Source: Kribbella sp. ALI-6-A
Lineage (GTDB): Bacteria > Actinomycetota > Actinomycetes > Propionibacteriales > Kribbellaceae
Assembly (NCBI RefSeq): GCF_001984195.1
Contig: NZ_MTQN01000009.1
Coordinates: 806,001-870,000, forward strand
Direction: 5' to 3'
Length of the DNA stretch: 64,000 bases
The position numbers were made by a program, and so were the translations under genes. This document shows positions 8,927 through 17,023 of this stretch, piece by piece. Position 1 is the stretch's first letter; each line of letters begins with the position of its first letter. The notes under the pieces are model-generated. The model saw nothing but the letters and a program-made list of their open reading frames with translations, did not search any database and was not told the DNA's origin.

Positions 8927-10398
8927 GGGGCGTAGTGCTGGACGGCGCCGGGGTGGCTGAGGTCTACGAGGGTGTGCGCCACGGCGTTGGCTTCGGTGAG
9001 GATTTCGGTGAGGTCTGCCGTGGTCAGGGTGCGGTTGTGGACTACCAGGTGGCCGTCTACTACTACGTGGACCACGTCAGTGGGCCGGACCGAATAGACG
9101 AGGGCGGCGAGGGGGTTGTGCAGCGGTTGGTTGTGCGGGGCGGAGAGGTCGACCAGGGCGATGTCCGCGGCGTGGCCTGGGGTGAGGGTGCCGTTGTTGT
9201 GGAGGGAAGCCTTGGCGCCGGAGCGGGTGGCCAGGCGGAGGGTTTCGGACAGGGGCATCCATTCGGCTGACTGTTGCTGGTGCTTCTCGGTGAGGGCGAC
9301 CAGGCGTACGGATTCCCACACGTCGAGGGTGTTGTGGACTGCGGCGCCGTCGGTGCCGATCGCGACGGCGACGCCGGCGGACCGGAGTTGTTTGATCGGG
9401 GTGGTGTTGCCCATGGCAAGTTTCAGGTAGACCTTGGGGCAGGTGGCGACGGTGGTGCGGTCGGCGTGAAGCTGCAAGAGCTCCAGGTCGGAGTCGAGGA
9501 TGCCGCAGCCGTGGGCGATCAGGGTGCCTGATTCGAGGACGCCGGTGCGGTGGAGGATCTCGATCGGGGTCGTGCCGTGCTGGGCTTGGGAGGACGTGGT
9601 CTGGTCGATGGTTTCGGCGGCGTGCAGGTGGACGCGGAAGCCCTCGGACCGGGCGACCTCTGCGGTGCGGCGGAGGTCGTCGTCGGAGACGGTGTAGGGG
9701 GCGTGCGGGCCGAGGCTGGCGGTGATCCGGGGTGGGCGGCCGTTCGCCTTTTGGTTGCCTAGGGCACGGATCTGGCGGGCGGTGTCGAAGGCGGCCTCGC
9801 GGGCTTCGGGGCCGGTGGAGGTGAAGAAGGTGGGGGCGAGGTCGGCGCGGATGCCGAGTTCGAGGGCGGCCTCGGCGATCTGGTCGGCGTGGAAGTAGTG
9901 GTCGACGAACGTGGTGACGCCGGCCAGCAGCATCTCGGCGCAGGCGAGGCGGGCTCCGACCCGGACGCGCTCGGGGGTGAGGTTCATTTCCATCGGCCAG
10001 ATCTTGTCGTTGAACCAGTCCTCGATGGAGACGTCCTCCGCGGCGCCGCGCATCATCACCATCGGGCTGTGCGTGTGGGCGTTGGTGAGGCCGGGGACCG
10101 CGAGCAGGCCGGTGGCGTCGAGGGTGTCCGGCGGGTCAGAGTCCGCAGGGCGCCCGGCCTGCGACGACGCGGAGGTGCCGCTCGGGGACAACGCGGAGGT
10201 CTCGGTCGGAGCTGTCCCGGAGGCGCCGGCCGGGAATGAGGCGGAGGTGCCGGCCGCCGACGACCCGGAGGTGCCGGTCGGGCCGATCGAGCTGATCCGG
10301 CCGTTCTCGATCAGGATGTCCTGGCCCTCGTCGACGTGGCACTCCCCCATCTCGGGGACGACGAGCACCGAGCAGTTCCGGATCAGCAAGCGTGACAT
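8923..10398 (-). CDS. Metal-dependent amidohydrolase / deaminase with a repeat insertion
   Basis: 491 residues from ATG 10398, preceded by GGGAG at good spacing (an in-frame ATG at 10410 is less likely). Amidohydrolase-superfamily motifs of the S-adenosylhomocysteine/guanine deaminase branch are present: NAHTH (His108/His110), GPHAPYT, HLHAAET, and GTDGAAVHN with the catalytic Asp. Such enzymes deaminate purine-like bases or nucleosides with a Zn or Fe ion in a TIM barrel. Odd feature: residues about 40-90, in the N-terminal beta-sandwich, are a Ser/Thr/Gly/Ala low-complexity stretch coded by a 24-bp tandem repeat. It overlaps the kinase gene by four bases, so the two form an operon. Confidence 0.88.
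   Translation of the reverse strand: MSRLLIRNCSVLVVPEMGECHVDEGQDILIENGRISSIGPTGTSGSSAAGTSASFPAGASGTAPTETSALSPSGTSASSQAGRPADSDPPDTLDATGLLAVPGLTNAHTHSPMVMMRGAAEDVSIEDWFNDKIWPMEMNLTPERVRVGARLACAEMLLAGVTTFVDHYFHADQIAEAALELGIRADLAPTFFTSTGPEAREAAFDTARQIRALGNQKANGRPPRITASLGPHAPYTVSDDDLRRTAEVARSEGFRVHLHAAETIDQTTSSQAQHGTTPIEILHRTGVLESGTLIAHGCGILDSDLELLQLHADRTTVATCPKVYLKLAMGNTTPIKQLRSAGVAVAIGTDGAAVHNTLDVWESVRLVALTEKHQQQSAEWMPLSETLRLATRSGAKASLHNNGTLTPGHAADIALVDLSAPHNQPLHNPLAALVYSVRPTDVVHVVVDGHLVVHNRTLTTADLTEILTEANAVAHTLVDLSHPGAVQHYAP
10163..10282. repeat. Five tandem 24-bp repeats inside the deaminase gene
   Basis: Five head-to-tail 24-base units occupy 10163-10186, 10187-10210, 10211-10234, 10235-10258 and 10259-10282. 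They share the core CGGAGGTGCCGG with scattered changes. On the minus strand each unit encodes eight residues of the pattern T-S-A/G-S-x-P/A-A-G, so length changes keep the frame. The array is confined to one loop of the enzyme. Confidence 0.9.
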
Positions 10399-10535
10399 CA
10401 GGGCTCCCATGCGGTCCGCGGTCGTCAGGGCAGTCTTTCGCAGGTGGAGGCCAGGGCAGAGACGACCTCACTCGCCCCACTGGCACCACTGGTCGCAGCA
10501 GGTCGTGGGCGTCGGAAATAGCTCCCGCAGTCAGG

Positions 10536-10564
10536 GGAACAAATGTTCGAGTGTCGGGTACTGT
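10536..10564 (+). promoter_or_regulatory. Probable LexA (SOS) box and promoter of the AlkB-family gene
   Basis: GGAACAAATGTTCG (10536-10549) contains GAAC-N4-GTTC and matches the Gram-positive/actinobacterial LexA consensus CGAACRNRYGTTCG at all but the first base. It overlaps the -35 position of a promoter whose -10 is TACTGT (10559-10564). That -10 would start transcription at the gene's ATG (10571), a leaderless message. A repressor here would block RNA polymerase directly. Confidence 0.65.
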
Positions 10565-10570
10565 GGGGTC

Positions 10571-11215
10571 ATGGGTGCTGACCTTCAAGCGTCCTTGCTG
10601 GATGCTTTCGCCGATCCGGAACTCGGATCTTTGGACGCGATCCAGCGGACCGAACTGAGCCACGGCGCGTGGATCGACGTGCTGCCGGGCTGGCTGTCGG
10701 GCGCCGATCAGGTGTACGAGCGGCTGGCGGCGGACGTGCCGTGGCGGGAAGAGCGACGGCAGATGTACGACCGGGTGGTGGAGGTGCCGCGGCTGCTCTG
10801 CTTCTACGGGGAGAGCGACACGCTGCCGCTGCCGATTCTGGAGGAAGCGCGCGAGCTGCTGAGCGAGCACTACGCGGAGGAGCTCGGCGAGCCGTTCCGT
10901 ACGGCCGGGTTGTGCTTCTACCGCGACGGCCGGGACAGCGTCGCGTGGCACGGCGACAAGCTCGGGCGCGGGAACCACGAGGACACGATGGTGGCGATCC
11001 TGTCGGTGGGTGAGCCTCGGGTACTCGCGTTGCGGCCACGGCCCGGTTCCGTCACCGGACCGGTGGGATCGACCATCAGGCATCGGCTCGGGCACGGCGA
11101 TCTGATCGTCATGGGTGGCTCGTGTCAACGGACGTGGGAGCACGCGATTCCGAAGGCGTCGGGACGGATCGGTCCCAGGATCAGTATTCAGTTCCGGCCC
11201 CGCGGGGTGCGCTGA
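10571..11215 (+). CDS. AlkB-family 2-oxoglutarate/Fe(II) dioxygenase
   Basis: 214 residues. The jelly-roll core carries the Fe(II) ligands His127 and Asp129 (WHGDK) and His191 (TWEHAIPK). 2-Oxoglutarate-binding arginines lie in GPRISIQFRP (Arg203, Arg209). This is the AlkB signature, consistent with oxidative removal of N-alkyl damage (1-methyladenine, 3-methylcytosine) from DNA or RNA. ATG 10571 is favoured because the promoter spacing predicts a leaderless transcript. The gene is monocistronic and divergent from the deaminase. The SOS-like box upstream implies DNA-damage induction, which fits the repair role; induction is inferred, not shown. Confidence 0.9.
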   Translation: MGADLQASLLDAFADPELGSLDAIQRTELSHGAWIDVLPGWLSGADQVYERLAADVPWREERRQMYDRVVEVPRLLCFYGESDTLPLPILEEARELLSEHYAEELGEPFRTAGLCFYRDGRDSVAWHGDKLGRGNHEDTMVAILSVGEPRVLALRPRPGSVTGPVGSTIRHRLGHGDLIVMGGSCQRTWEHAIPKASGRIGPRISIQFRPRGVR

Positions 11216-11268
11216 GGCCGTCGCCGGCAGAGTCGGGATGATTCGGGGCATCGGGGCACGCTCCTTGG

Positions 11269-11754
11269 TCAGGCTGCGGCGGGAAGGTCGACGACGGCCG
11301 TGGTGACGTCGGCCGGGAAGACCGCGTCGCGGGAGGCCAGGTAGAAGCCGAGCAGGCGCACGCCGAGCGAACGGCAGACACGGATGGCGGCGTCGACCCA
11401 CTCACGATCGGCCGCGGTCGTCGTGGCAGGACCGGACCGACTGAGGGCCAGCATGAGCGCGCCGCCGGGGAACACCTGCAGAGGCTTGATCACCGGCCTG
11501 AGCCCGGCGGCACGGCCGATCGGACGGGCACTCTGCGGACCGACTCCCCGCTTCGGTAGAGGCTCGACGGCGAGGTCGCACAGGTCGATCACCACAGCGC
11601 CGCGGAAGCGGTCCCGCTCGTCGCAGATGAACAGGGTCAAGGTGCCGCGCCGGCGGTCACCGGCGGAGCAGTAGAGGTCGACGACGTCGGCGGCGAGCCC
11701 GGGGTCGGTGAGCGGCCGGCGACGCCAGTTCTTGGGCAGGTCGGTGAAGGTCAT
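11269..11754 (-). CDS. Hypothetical protein
   Basis: 161 residues from ATG 11754; the frame is open farther upstream to 11820, but the extension has no ribosome site. The sequence alternates short beta-strands (GTLTLFICDERDRFRGAVVI) and helices (WVDAAIRVCRSLGVRLLGFYL), suggesting a small alpha/beta protein. No signal peptide, no metal-binding cluster, and no motif I can name. It may be a conserved actinobacterial protein, but I cannot assign a family. It is divergent from the MFS gene, with about 120 bases between the starts. Confidence 0.7.
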   Translation of the reverse strand: MTFTDLPKNWRRRPLTDPGLAADVVDLYCSAGDRRRGTLTLFICDERDRFRGAVVIDLCDLAVEPLPKRGVGPQSARPIGRAAGLRPVIKPLQVFPGGALMLALSRSGPATTTAADREWVDAAIRVCRSLGVRLLGFYLASRDAVFPADVTTAVVDLPAAA

Positions 11755-11873
11755 GCCTAGAAGATGCCGTCGAAAGACCCCGTTCCAGCGGTTGTCCACA
11801 GGGAAACATTGGCCCATCATCAGGCGCCCGAAGTGGACCTGACCGATGGGCCTCTGGACCCTAGGCTCGCTGT

Positions 11874-13100
11874 ATGACGACCTCGAAGCACCTCGCGATG
11901 GCTCAGCTGGCGAACTCCGTGGGCGACGGTGCCTTCATCGTCACGTCGGCGTTGTTCTTCACCCGCGTGGTCGGACTGTCGACCGCACAGGTGGGACTCG
12001 GACTCACGATCGCTTGGCTGGTCGGATTTCTGACCGGTGTCCCGCTCGGTCACCTGGCCGATCGACGCGGCCCTCGAGGCGTCGCGATGCTGCTCGCGGT
12101 GTCGACCGCGGCATCGGTCGGAGCGTTCCTGTTCGTTCGCAGCTTCCCGCTCTTCCTCATCGCCGCGATCGCCTACGCGACCAGCCAGACAGGGCTGACC
12201 GCCGCCCGACAGGCGCTGCTGGCCGGCCTCGTCTCCCCCGCCGAACGGACGAGGATCCGCGCGATGCTCCAGGCGACGGCCAACGGCGGATTGGCGGTCG
12301 GCGCCGCGTTCGGTGGAGTCGCGTTGAAGTTCGACACCACCGAGGCGTACCTGACGGTTTTCGCGATCGATGCGGTGAGCTTCCTGGTGGCCGCGGCGTT
12401 GATCCGGCCGGTGCCGGCCGTTCGAGCCGCGACCGAGCGGCACGCGAGTACGCCGCGACTCGCGGTCCTGCGCGACCGCCCGTACGCCGTACTGGCGCTG
12501 CTGAACGCCGTGATGCTCATGTTCATGCCGCTGCTCAGTCTGGTCGCGCCGTTGTGGATCGTCGAGCGCACCAACGCTCCGGGCTGGGTGGTCGCGTCGT
12601 TGCTGGTGATCAACACGCTCGGCGTCACCGTGTTCCAGGTCCGCATCGCGCGCGGTGTCACGAGTCTGAAGACGGCAACTCGATCGGTACGGGTGGCCGG
12701 CGTCGCGATGCTCGTTGCCTGCGCGGTGTTCGCCCTCTCCGCGATCGACGCTCCCCCAGCCGCGACGGCCGTCGTACTGGCCGCGGCTGCTGCGTTGCTG
12801 ACCTTCGGCGAGATGAAGCTGGCCTCGGGCGCTTGGGAAATCAGCTTCGGTCTCGCCCCGGCCGAACAGCAAGGCCAGTACCAGGGATTCTTCGGCACCG
12901 GCCCCGCGATCGCCCGCATGTTGGGCCCGGTTCTGCTCACGACACTGGTGCTCGGCTGGGGTCCGATCGGCTGGATGGTGGTCGGTGCGCTGTTCCTGGG
13001 GACCAGTTGCGCGACTGGTCCCGCCGTACGATGGGCGGTACGGACTCGGCCCGCCAGCAAGGCGGTCCAGCCTTTACTGGTAGAGGAGTACGCCGCCTGA
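11874..13100 (+). CDS. MFS transporter
   Basis: 408 residues with about twelve hydrophobic segments arranged as two six-helix halves. The loop after helix 2 (GHLADRRGPRG) is the MFS G-x-x-x-D-R-x-G-R signature. The protein therefore sits in the cytoplasmic membrane and is probably a drug or metabolite exporter. Its start ATG 11874 is ten bases after a -10-like TAGGCT, so the message may be leaderless. The TGA overlaps the next gene's ATG (TGATG), tying it to the PPOX protein. The exported substrate is unknown. Confidence 0.9.
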   Translation: MTTSKHLAMAQLANSVGDGAFIVTSALFFTRVVGLSTAQVGLGLTIAWLVGFLTGVPLGHLADRRGPRGVAMLLAVSTAASVGAFLFVRSFPLFLIAAIAYATSQTGLTAARQALLAGLVSPAERTRIRAMLQATANGGLAVGAAFGGVALKFDTTEAYLTVFAIDAVSFLVAAALIRPVPAVRAATERHASTPRLAVLRDRPYAVLALLNAVMLMFMPLLSLVAPLWIVERTNAPGWVVASLLVINTLGVTVFQVRIARGVTSLKTATRSVRVAGVAMLVACAVFALSAIDAPPAATAVVLAAAAALLTFGEMKLASGAWEISFGLAPAEQQGQYQGFFGTGPAIARMLGPVLLTTLVLGWGPIGWMVVGALFLGTSCATGPAVRWAVRTRPASKAVQPLLVEEYAA

Positions 13101-13738
13101 TGGACATCCCCGGCCTGGTCGAGATCACTACCTACGAGGACCTGCGCGAGGTCGTGCCTGCCCCGCTGGCCCACGCTGCCGACAAGAACCGCAAGGAACT
13201 GCACGAGCTCGACAAGCAGTGGCTCGCCGCGTCGCCGTTCTGCCTGATCGCGACCTCCGCGGCCGACGGCAGCTGCGACGTCTCCCCCAAGGGCGACCCG
13301 GCCGGCTTCACCAAGGTGCTCGACGACACGACCATCGCGATCCCCGAGCGGGCGGGCAACCGCCGGATCGACGGCTTCCAGAACATCCTCACCAACCCGC
13401 ACGTCGGCCTGATCTTCCTGATCCCGGGCCGCGGCGAGACGTTGCGGATCAACGGCCGGGCCCGGATCGTCCGGGAGGCGCCGTTCTTCGACGAGATGGT
13501 GGTCAAGGGCAACCGGCCGCAACTGGCCCTGCTGGTCGAGATCGAGGAGATCTTCCACCACTGCTCGAAGGCGTTCCTGCGTTCCAGGGTCTGGAAGCCG
13601 GAGACCTGGGAGCCGGACGCGGTGCCGAGCCGCGCGAAGCTGGCCAAGGCGCTCGACCGCCCGAACGACGACCTGGCGACACTGGAGCAGTACTACGGAC
13701 CGAAGTACGAAGAGGGCATCTACAGCGTCAAGTACTGA
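13100..13738 (+). CDS. PPOX-class FMN-binding (pyridoxamine 5'-phosphate oxidase-like) protein
   Basis: 212 residues of the split-barrel flavin fold. Typical pieces are FCLIATSAADGSCDVSPKGD (first strands and the flavin-contacting turn), GNRRIDGFQNILTNPHVGLI and TLRINGRARIV. The length and internal order fit the MSMEG_1061/DR2398-like PPOX subfamily. The exact reaction is unknown; relatives bind FMN or F420 and act as oxidoreductases. The start codon overlaps the MFS stop by one base, so the two are co-translated, perhaps modifying a compound that the transporter exports. That link is inference. Confidence 0.85.
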   Translation: MDIPGLVEITTYEDLREVVPAPLAHAADKNRKELHELDKQWLAASPFCLIATSAADGSCDVSPKGDPAGFTKVLDDTTIAIPERAGNRRIDGFQNILTNPHVGLIFLIPGRGETLRINGRARIVREAPFFDEMVVKGNRPQLALLVEIEEIFHHCSKAFLRSRVWKPETWEPDAVPSRAKLAKALDRPNDDLATLEQYYGPKYEEGIYSVKY

Positions 13739-13816
13739 CGTACGCCCGGTGAAGCAGGCGCGAGTACTCCGTGGCGCCGATGACACCTGGTCGCCGCGAC
13801 CTCTACCGTTCTCAAG

Positions 13817-14959
13817 GTGAGCACTACAGCGTCGGTCCCCCGGTCGCAGGTCAGACGCATCGCCCTGCCCGCGATCATCTCCGTCGTGGCCGTCTTCGGG
13901 TCGATCCGGGCCACTGAGGGTCAGGCGGACCGGCGTCCGGCCGACTGGCTCCTGGTCGTGCTCGTGCTGATCGGCTCGGTGGCGCTTTACTGGCTGGACA
14001 CCCACCCGGTTCCGGTCATCTGGACGATCACTGTCGCGACGCTGATCTACATGCTGCGCGAGTACGGCTACGGGCCGGTGATCTTCAGTTTCGTGATCGC
14101 GGTGTTCGCCACGATCAGAGCCGGGCATCGAGCCGCGGGCTGGGCGGCCATCGCCGCGCTCTACAGCGGACACGTGCTGGGCCGGCTTGTGCTCGGCACC
14201 AACGACCAGAACGTCTACCAGGTGCTCCTGGTCGGCACCTGTTTTTTGGTGCTCGGCTTCCTGGCCGAGCTGTTCCGTGCGCACCGCGAGCGCGTCGCGG
14301 CGGCCAACAAGACCCGTCGCGAGGCGGAGCTCCGCCGAGCCGGTGAGGAGCGGTTGCGGATCGCCCAGGAGTTGCACGATGTCGTCGCGCACCACATCTC
14401 TCTGATCAATGTGCAGGCCTCGACAGCACTGCACTTGGTCGACCGGCAGCCCGAACAGGCCGGTCCGGCGCTGTCGGCGATCAAGGAGGCGAGCAAGGAA
14501 GCGCTGGTCGAGCTGCGGTCGATCGTGGGCATCCTGCGGCAGACCGACGAGTCAGCGCCGCGGCAACCGGTGGCCGGACTCGAGCGGCTCGACCATCTGA
14601 TCAGCGGTACGTCGCGGGCCGGGCTGGAGGTGCACACGATCGTGCACGGCGACCCGCGCCCGCTGCCGACCGGGCTGGACCGGGCGGCGTTCCGGATCAT
14701 CCAGGAGTCGCTGACGAACATCGTGCGGCACGCGAAGGCGACCGCCGCGACCGTCCGCATCCAGTACGGCGAGGAGACGCTGGTGCTGCAGGTCGACGAC
14801 AACGGCGAGTCGCTGACCGGACCGCCGCGCGAGGGCAACGGGATCATCGGCATGCGCGAGCGCGCCACGGCTCTCGGCGGCACCCTGACCGCGAGCCGTA
14901 CGCCGACCGGTGGGCTGCGGGTCGTGGCGCACCTGCCGCTGGAGCCGCGCACCACCTGA
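13817..14959 (+). CDS. NarL-type sensor histidine kinase (orphan)
   Basis: 380 residues. About five membrane helices lie in residues 15-160, followed by a short coiled coil. The HisKA_3 dimerisation box (ERLRIAQELHDVVAHHISLI) has phospho-acceptor His187. The HATPase domain shows the N box (ESLTNIVRHA) and G boxes (VDDNG, GNGIIGMRERA). The start is GTG 13817. There is no large extracellular sensor domain, so it probably senses membrane stress or a lipid-soluble drug. No response regulator is adjacent; the nearest candidates are at 19.4 and 20.1 kb, where one kinase is followed by two regulators. Confidence 0.88.
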   Translation: MSTTASVPRSQVRRIALPAIISVVAVFGSIRATEGQADRRPADWLLVVLVLIGSVALYWLDTHPVPVIWTITVATLIYMLREYGYGPVIFSFVIAVFATIRAGHRAAGWAAIAALYSGHVLGRLVLGTNDQNVYQVLLVGTCFLVLGFLAELFRAHRERVAAANKTRREAELRRAGEERLRIAQELHDVVAHHISLINVQASTALHLVDRQPEQAGPALSAIKEASKEALVELRSIVGILRQTDESAPRQPVAGLERLDHLISGTSRAGLEVHTIVHGDPRPLPTGLDRAAFRIIQESLTNIVRHAKATAATVRIQYGEETLVLQVDDNGESLTGPPREGNGIIGMRERATALGGTLTASRTPTGGLRVVAHLPLEPRTT

Positions 14960-14992
14960 CGGGCGCGCGGCCGTACGGCGTACTGGCGTCGG

Positions 14993-16204
14993 TCAGGGCA
15001 GCCGGACGTGGGACGGGTTGAGGTCCTTCACGCTGGGCACACCGAGCAAGGCCATCGTGCGCCGCACCTCGGTGGTGAGAATCTGCGCCGCACGCTCGAC
15101 TCCACGCTGCCCACCGGCCATCAGCCCGTACAGGTAGGCACGGCCGACCAGACAGGCGTCAGCGCCCAGCGCCAGCGCTGCGACGATGTCGGCCCCGCTC
15201 ATGATGCCGGTGTCGAGGTAGATCTCGGCGTCGGAGCCGATGGCCTTGCGGACGTCCGGCAGGATGCGCAGCGGCGTCGGAGCCCGGTCCAGCTGGCGGC
15301 CGCCGTGGTTGGACAGTACGACGGCGTCGGCGCCGGCATCGACCACCCGGCGCGCGTCGTCGACGGTCTGGATGCCCTTGATGATCAGCGGGCCGTCCCA
15401 GATCGAGCGGATCCAGTTGAGGTCGTCCAGCGTCATCGTCGGGTCGAACAACTGGTCCAGCAGCTCGGCGACCGTACCGCCCCAGCTGGACAGCGAGGCG
15501 AAGGTCAGCGGCCGGGTCGTGAGCAGATTGATCCACCAGGCCGGGTGCAGGGACGCGTCGAGCACCGTCTTGGCGGTGAGCGTCGGCGGGATGGTGAAGC
15601 CGTTGCGGACGTCCCGCAACCGCGCACCGGCGACCGGTACGTCGACGGTGAGCATCAGCGCCTCGTACCCGGCGGCGGCCGAGCGCTTGACCAGGTCCTC
15701 CCCCGCGTCGCGGTCGCGCCACACGTACAGCTGGAACCACTTGCGGGCGTCCGGACCGGCGGCGGCGACGTCCTCGATCGAGGTGGTGCCCATGGTGGAC
15801 AGCGCGTACGGGATGCCGATCTGCTCGGCGACCTTGACCACCGCGCTCTCGCCCTCGTGGTTCATCATCCGGGTGAAACCGGTTGGCGCGAACGCGAACG
15901 GCAGCTCGGAGCGGCGGCCGAGGATGTCGGTGCCCAGGTCGATGTCGGACACGTTGCGCAGGATCGACGGCTGCAGCTCCATCTCGGCGAACAGCCGGCG
16001 GGCCCGCTGCAGGCTGATCTCCGACTCGGCCGCGCCGTCGGTGTAGTCGAACACCGAGCGCGGCGTACGGCGCTTGGCGATCGCGCGCAGGTCCGCGATG
16101 GTGAGGGCCTTCTCGAGTCGACGCTCGGTCGGGTTCACCGTGACCGGCTTGGGCCGCAGCAGCGGCTTCAGCTCGGACCAGCGGGGGATCTGGCGATCGG
16201 TCAT
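14993..16204 (-). CDS. lldD: FMN-dependent alpha-hydroxy acid dehydrogenase (L-lactate dehydrogenase type)
   Basis: 403 residues, close to the usual length of LldD. FMN and substrate motifs are visible: RTPRSVFDYTDGAAE, FAPTGFTRMMNHEGE, QLYVWRDRD, LTVDVPVAGARLRD, LIIKGIQ (active-site Lys), SNHGGRQLD with catalytic His and Arg, and GIMSGADIVAALALGA. The enzyme oxidises L-lactate or a related 2-hydroxy acid to the 2-oxo acid, passing electrons to the respiratory chain at the membrane. The ATG at 16204 follows CGAGGA. It is divergent from a GntR/FCD regulator with two shared operator copies. That regulator type is typical for lactate genes and supports the name, although mandelate or glycolate cannot be excluded. 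Confidence 0.88.
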   Translation of the reverse strand: MTDRQIPRWSELKPLLRPKPVTVNPTERRLEKALTIADLRAIAKRRTPRSVFDYTDGAAESEISLQRARRLFAEMELQPSILRNVSDIDLGTDILGRRSELPFAFAPTGFTRMMNHEGESAVVKVAEQIGIPYALSTMGTTSIEDVAAAGPDARKWFQLYVWRDRDAGEDLVKRSAAAGYEALMLTVDVPVAGARLRDVRNGFTIPPTLTAKTVLDASLHPAWWINLLTTRPLTFASLSSWGGTVAELLDQLFDPTMTLDDLNWIRSIWDGPLIIKGIQTVDDARRVVDAGADAVVLSNHGGRQLDRAPTPLRILPDVRKAIGSDAEIYLDTGIMSGADIVAALALGADACLVGRAYLYGLMAGGQRGVERAAQILTTEVRRTMALLGVPSVKDLNPSHVRLP

Positions 16205-16229
16205 CGGGTGTCCTCGTGGTTCGAGCGGC

Positions 16230-16267
16230 TGTGGTCGGACCACAGCATAGCCTGTGGTCCGACCACA
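16230..16267. promoter_or_regulatory. Double GntR operator between lldD and its regulator
   Basis: TGTGGTCGGACCACA (16230-16244) and TGTGGTCCGACCACA (16253-16267) are two nearly perfect palindromes, 23 bases centre to centre. Each is the exact reverse complement of the other, so the whole 38-bp block is one larger dyad. They contain the TGGTC/GACCA half-sites seen with FadR/LldR-type GntR proteins. A minus-strand -10 (TATGCT, complement of 16244-16249) lies in the block, and a plus-strand -10 (TAGACT, 16271-16276) lies just after it. Both promoters would be repressed together. Confidence 0.85.
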
Positions 16268-16284
16268 CAGCTAGACTCCCCGCT

Positions 16285-17022
16285 GTGAAGAACTACGAGC
16301 TGGTGCTGCAGCAGGTCGAGGCCGACCTCGCGGCGGGGCGGTTGCGGCTGGGTGGGCGACTGCCTGGAGAGCGGGCGCTGGCGGAGCAGCTCGGGATCAG
16401 CCGGCCGTCGGTGCGGGAGGCGGTGCGCGTACTGGAAGCGCTGGGCGTCGTGCGGACGGCGACGGGGTCAGGGCCGGAGGCGGGCGCGGTGATCGTTGCC
16501 GAGCCTTCGGCGCCGTTGACCGCACTGCTGCGGCTGCACCTGGCGACCAGTCACTTGCCGATGCACGACATCGTGCAGACACGGGTGCTGCTGGAGTCCT
16601 GGTCGGCTCAGGAGGCGGCTGGGCTCTTCGCCGAGAAGGCTCGACACGAGGTTGCCGGCGAGGACCTGGTGGCAAAGCTCGCGGTGGCCGAGGAGCTGCT
16701 CGAGCGGATGGACGGCGAGGGGTTGTCGCCGGAGGAGTTTCATCTGCTGGACGCGGAGTTCCACGTCGCGCTGGCGGGGCTGGCGGGCAATGTGCTGATC
16801 GCGGCGGTGATGGGATCGTTGCGGTCGGCAATTCACGGATACGTGCTGGCGGCCGTGCCGAATCTGCCGAACTGGGACGCGACGGCGATCGGCCTGCGGA
16901 CCGAGCACCGCGCGATCGTGGCGGCGATCCGGGACGGGCAGGGTGACGACGCTGCCCGGCTCGTGACCGAGCACATCGAGGGGTTCTACCGGGCCGCCCG
17001 GTTGTCGTCGCCGACCTGGTGA
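16285..17022 (+). CDS. GntR/FadR-family regulator (FCD ligand domain)
   Basis: 245 residues. A GntR winged helix occupies residues 1-70 (RLPGERALAEQLGISRPSVREAVRVLEALG). The FCD all-helical ligand domain includes TRVLLESWSAQEAA, a D-x-x-F-H metal-site motif (LLDAEFHVAL) and EHRAIVAAI with a further His. It very probably senses the 2-hydroxy acid oxidised by the divergent lldD and represses both genes through the two operators. GTG 16285 lies nine bases after the -10 TAGACT, giving a leaderless message. The stop is one base from the end of the convergent methyltransferase gene. Confidence 0.92.
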   Translation: MKNYELVLQQVEADLAAGRLRLGGRLPGERALAEQLGISRPSVREAVRVLEALGVVRTATGSGPEAGAVIVAEPSAPLTALLRLHLATSHLPMHDIVQTRVLLESWSAQEAAGLFAEKARHEVAGEDLVAKLAVAEELLERMDGEGLSPEEFHLLDAEFHVALAGLAGNVLIAAVMGSLRSAIHGYVLAAVPNLPNWDATAIGLRTEHRAIVAAIRDGQGDDAARLVTEHIEGFYRAARLSSPTW

Positions 17023-17023
17023 G

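Noticed and set aside
12173..14434. 753-residue minus-strand frame opposite MFS, PPOX and kinase genes
   Set aside because: It crosses three well-supported plus-strand genes and has shadow-type composition.
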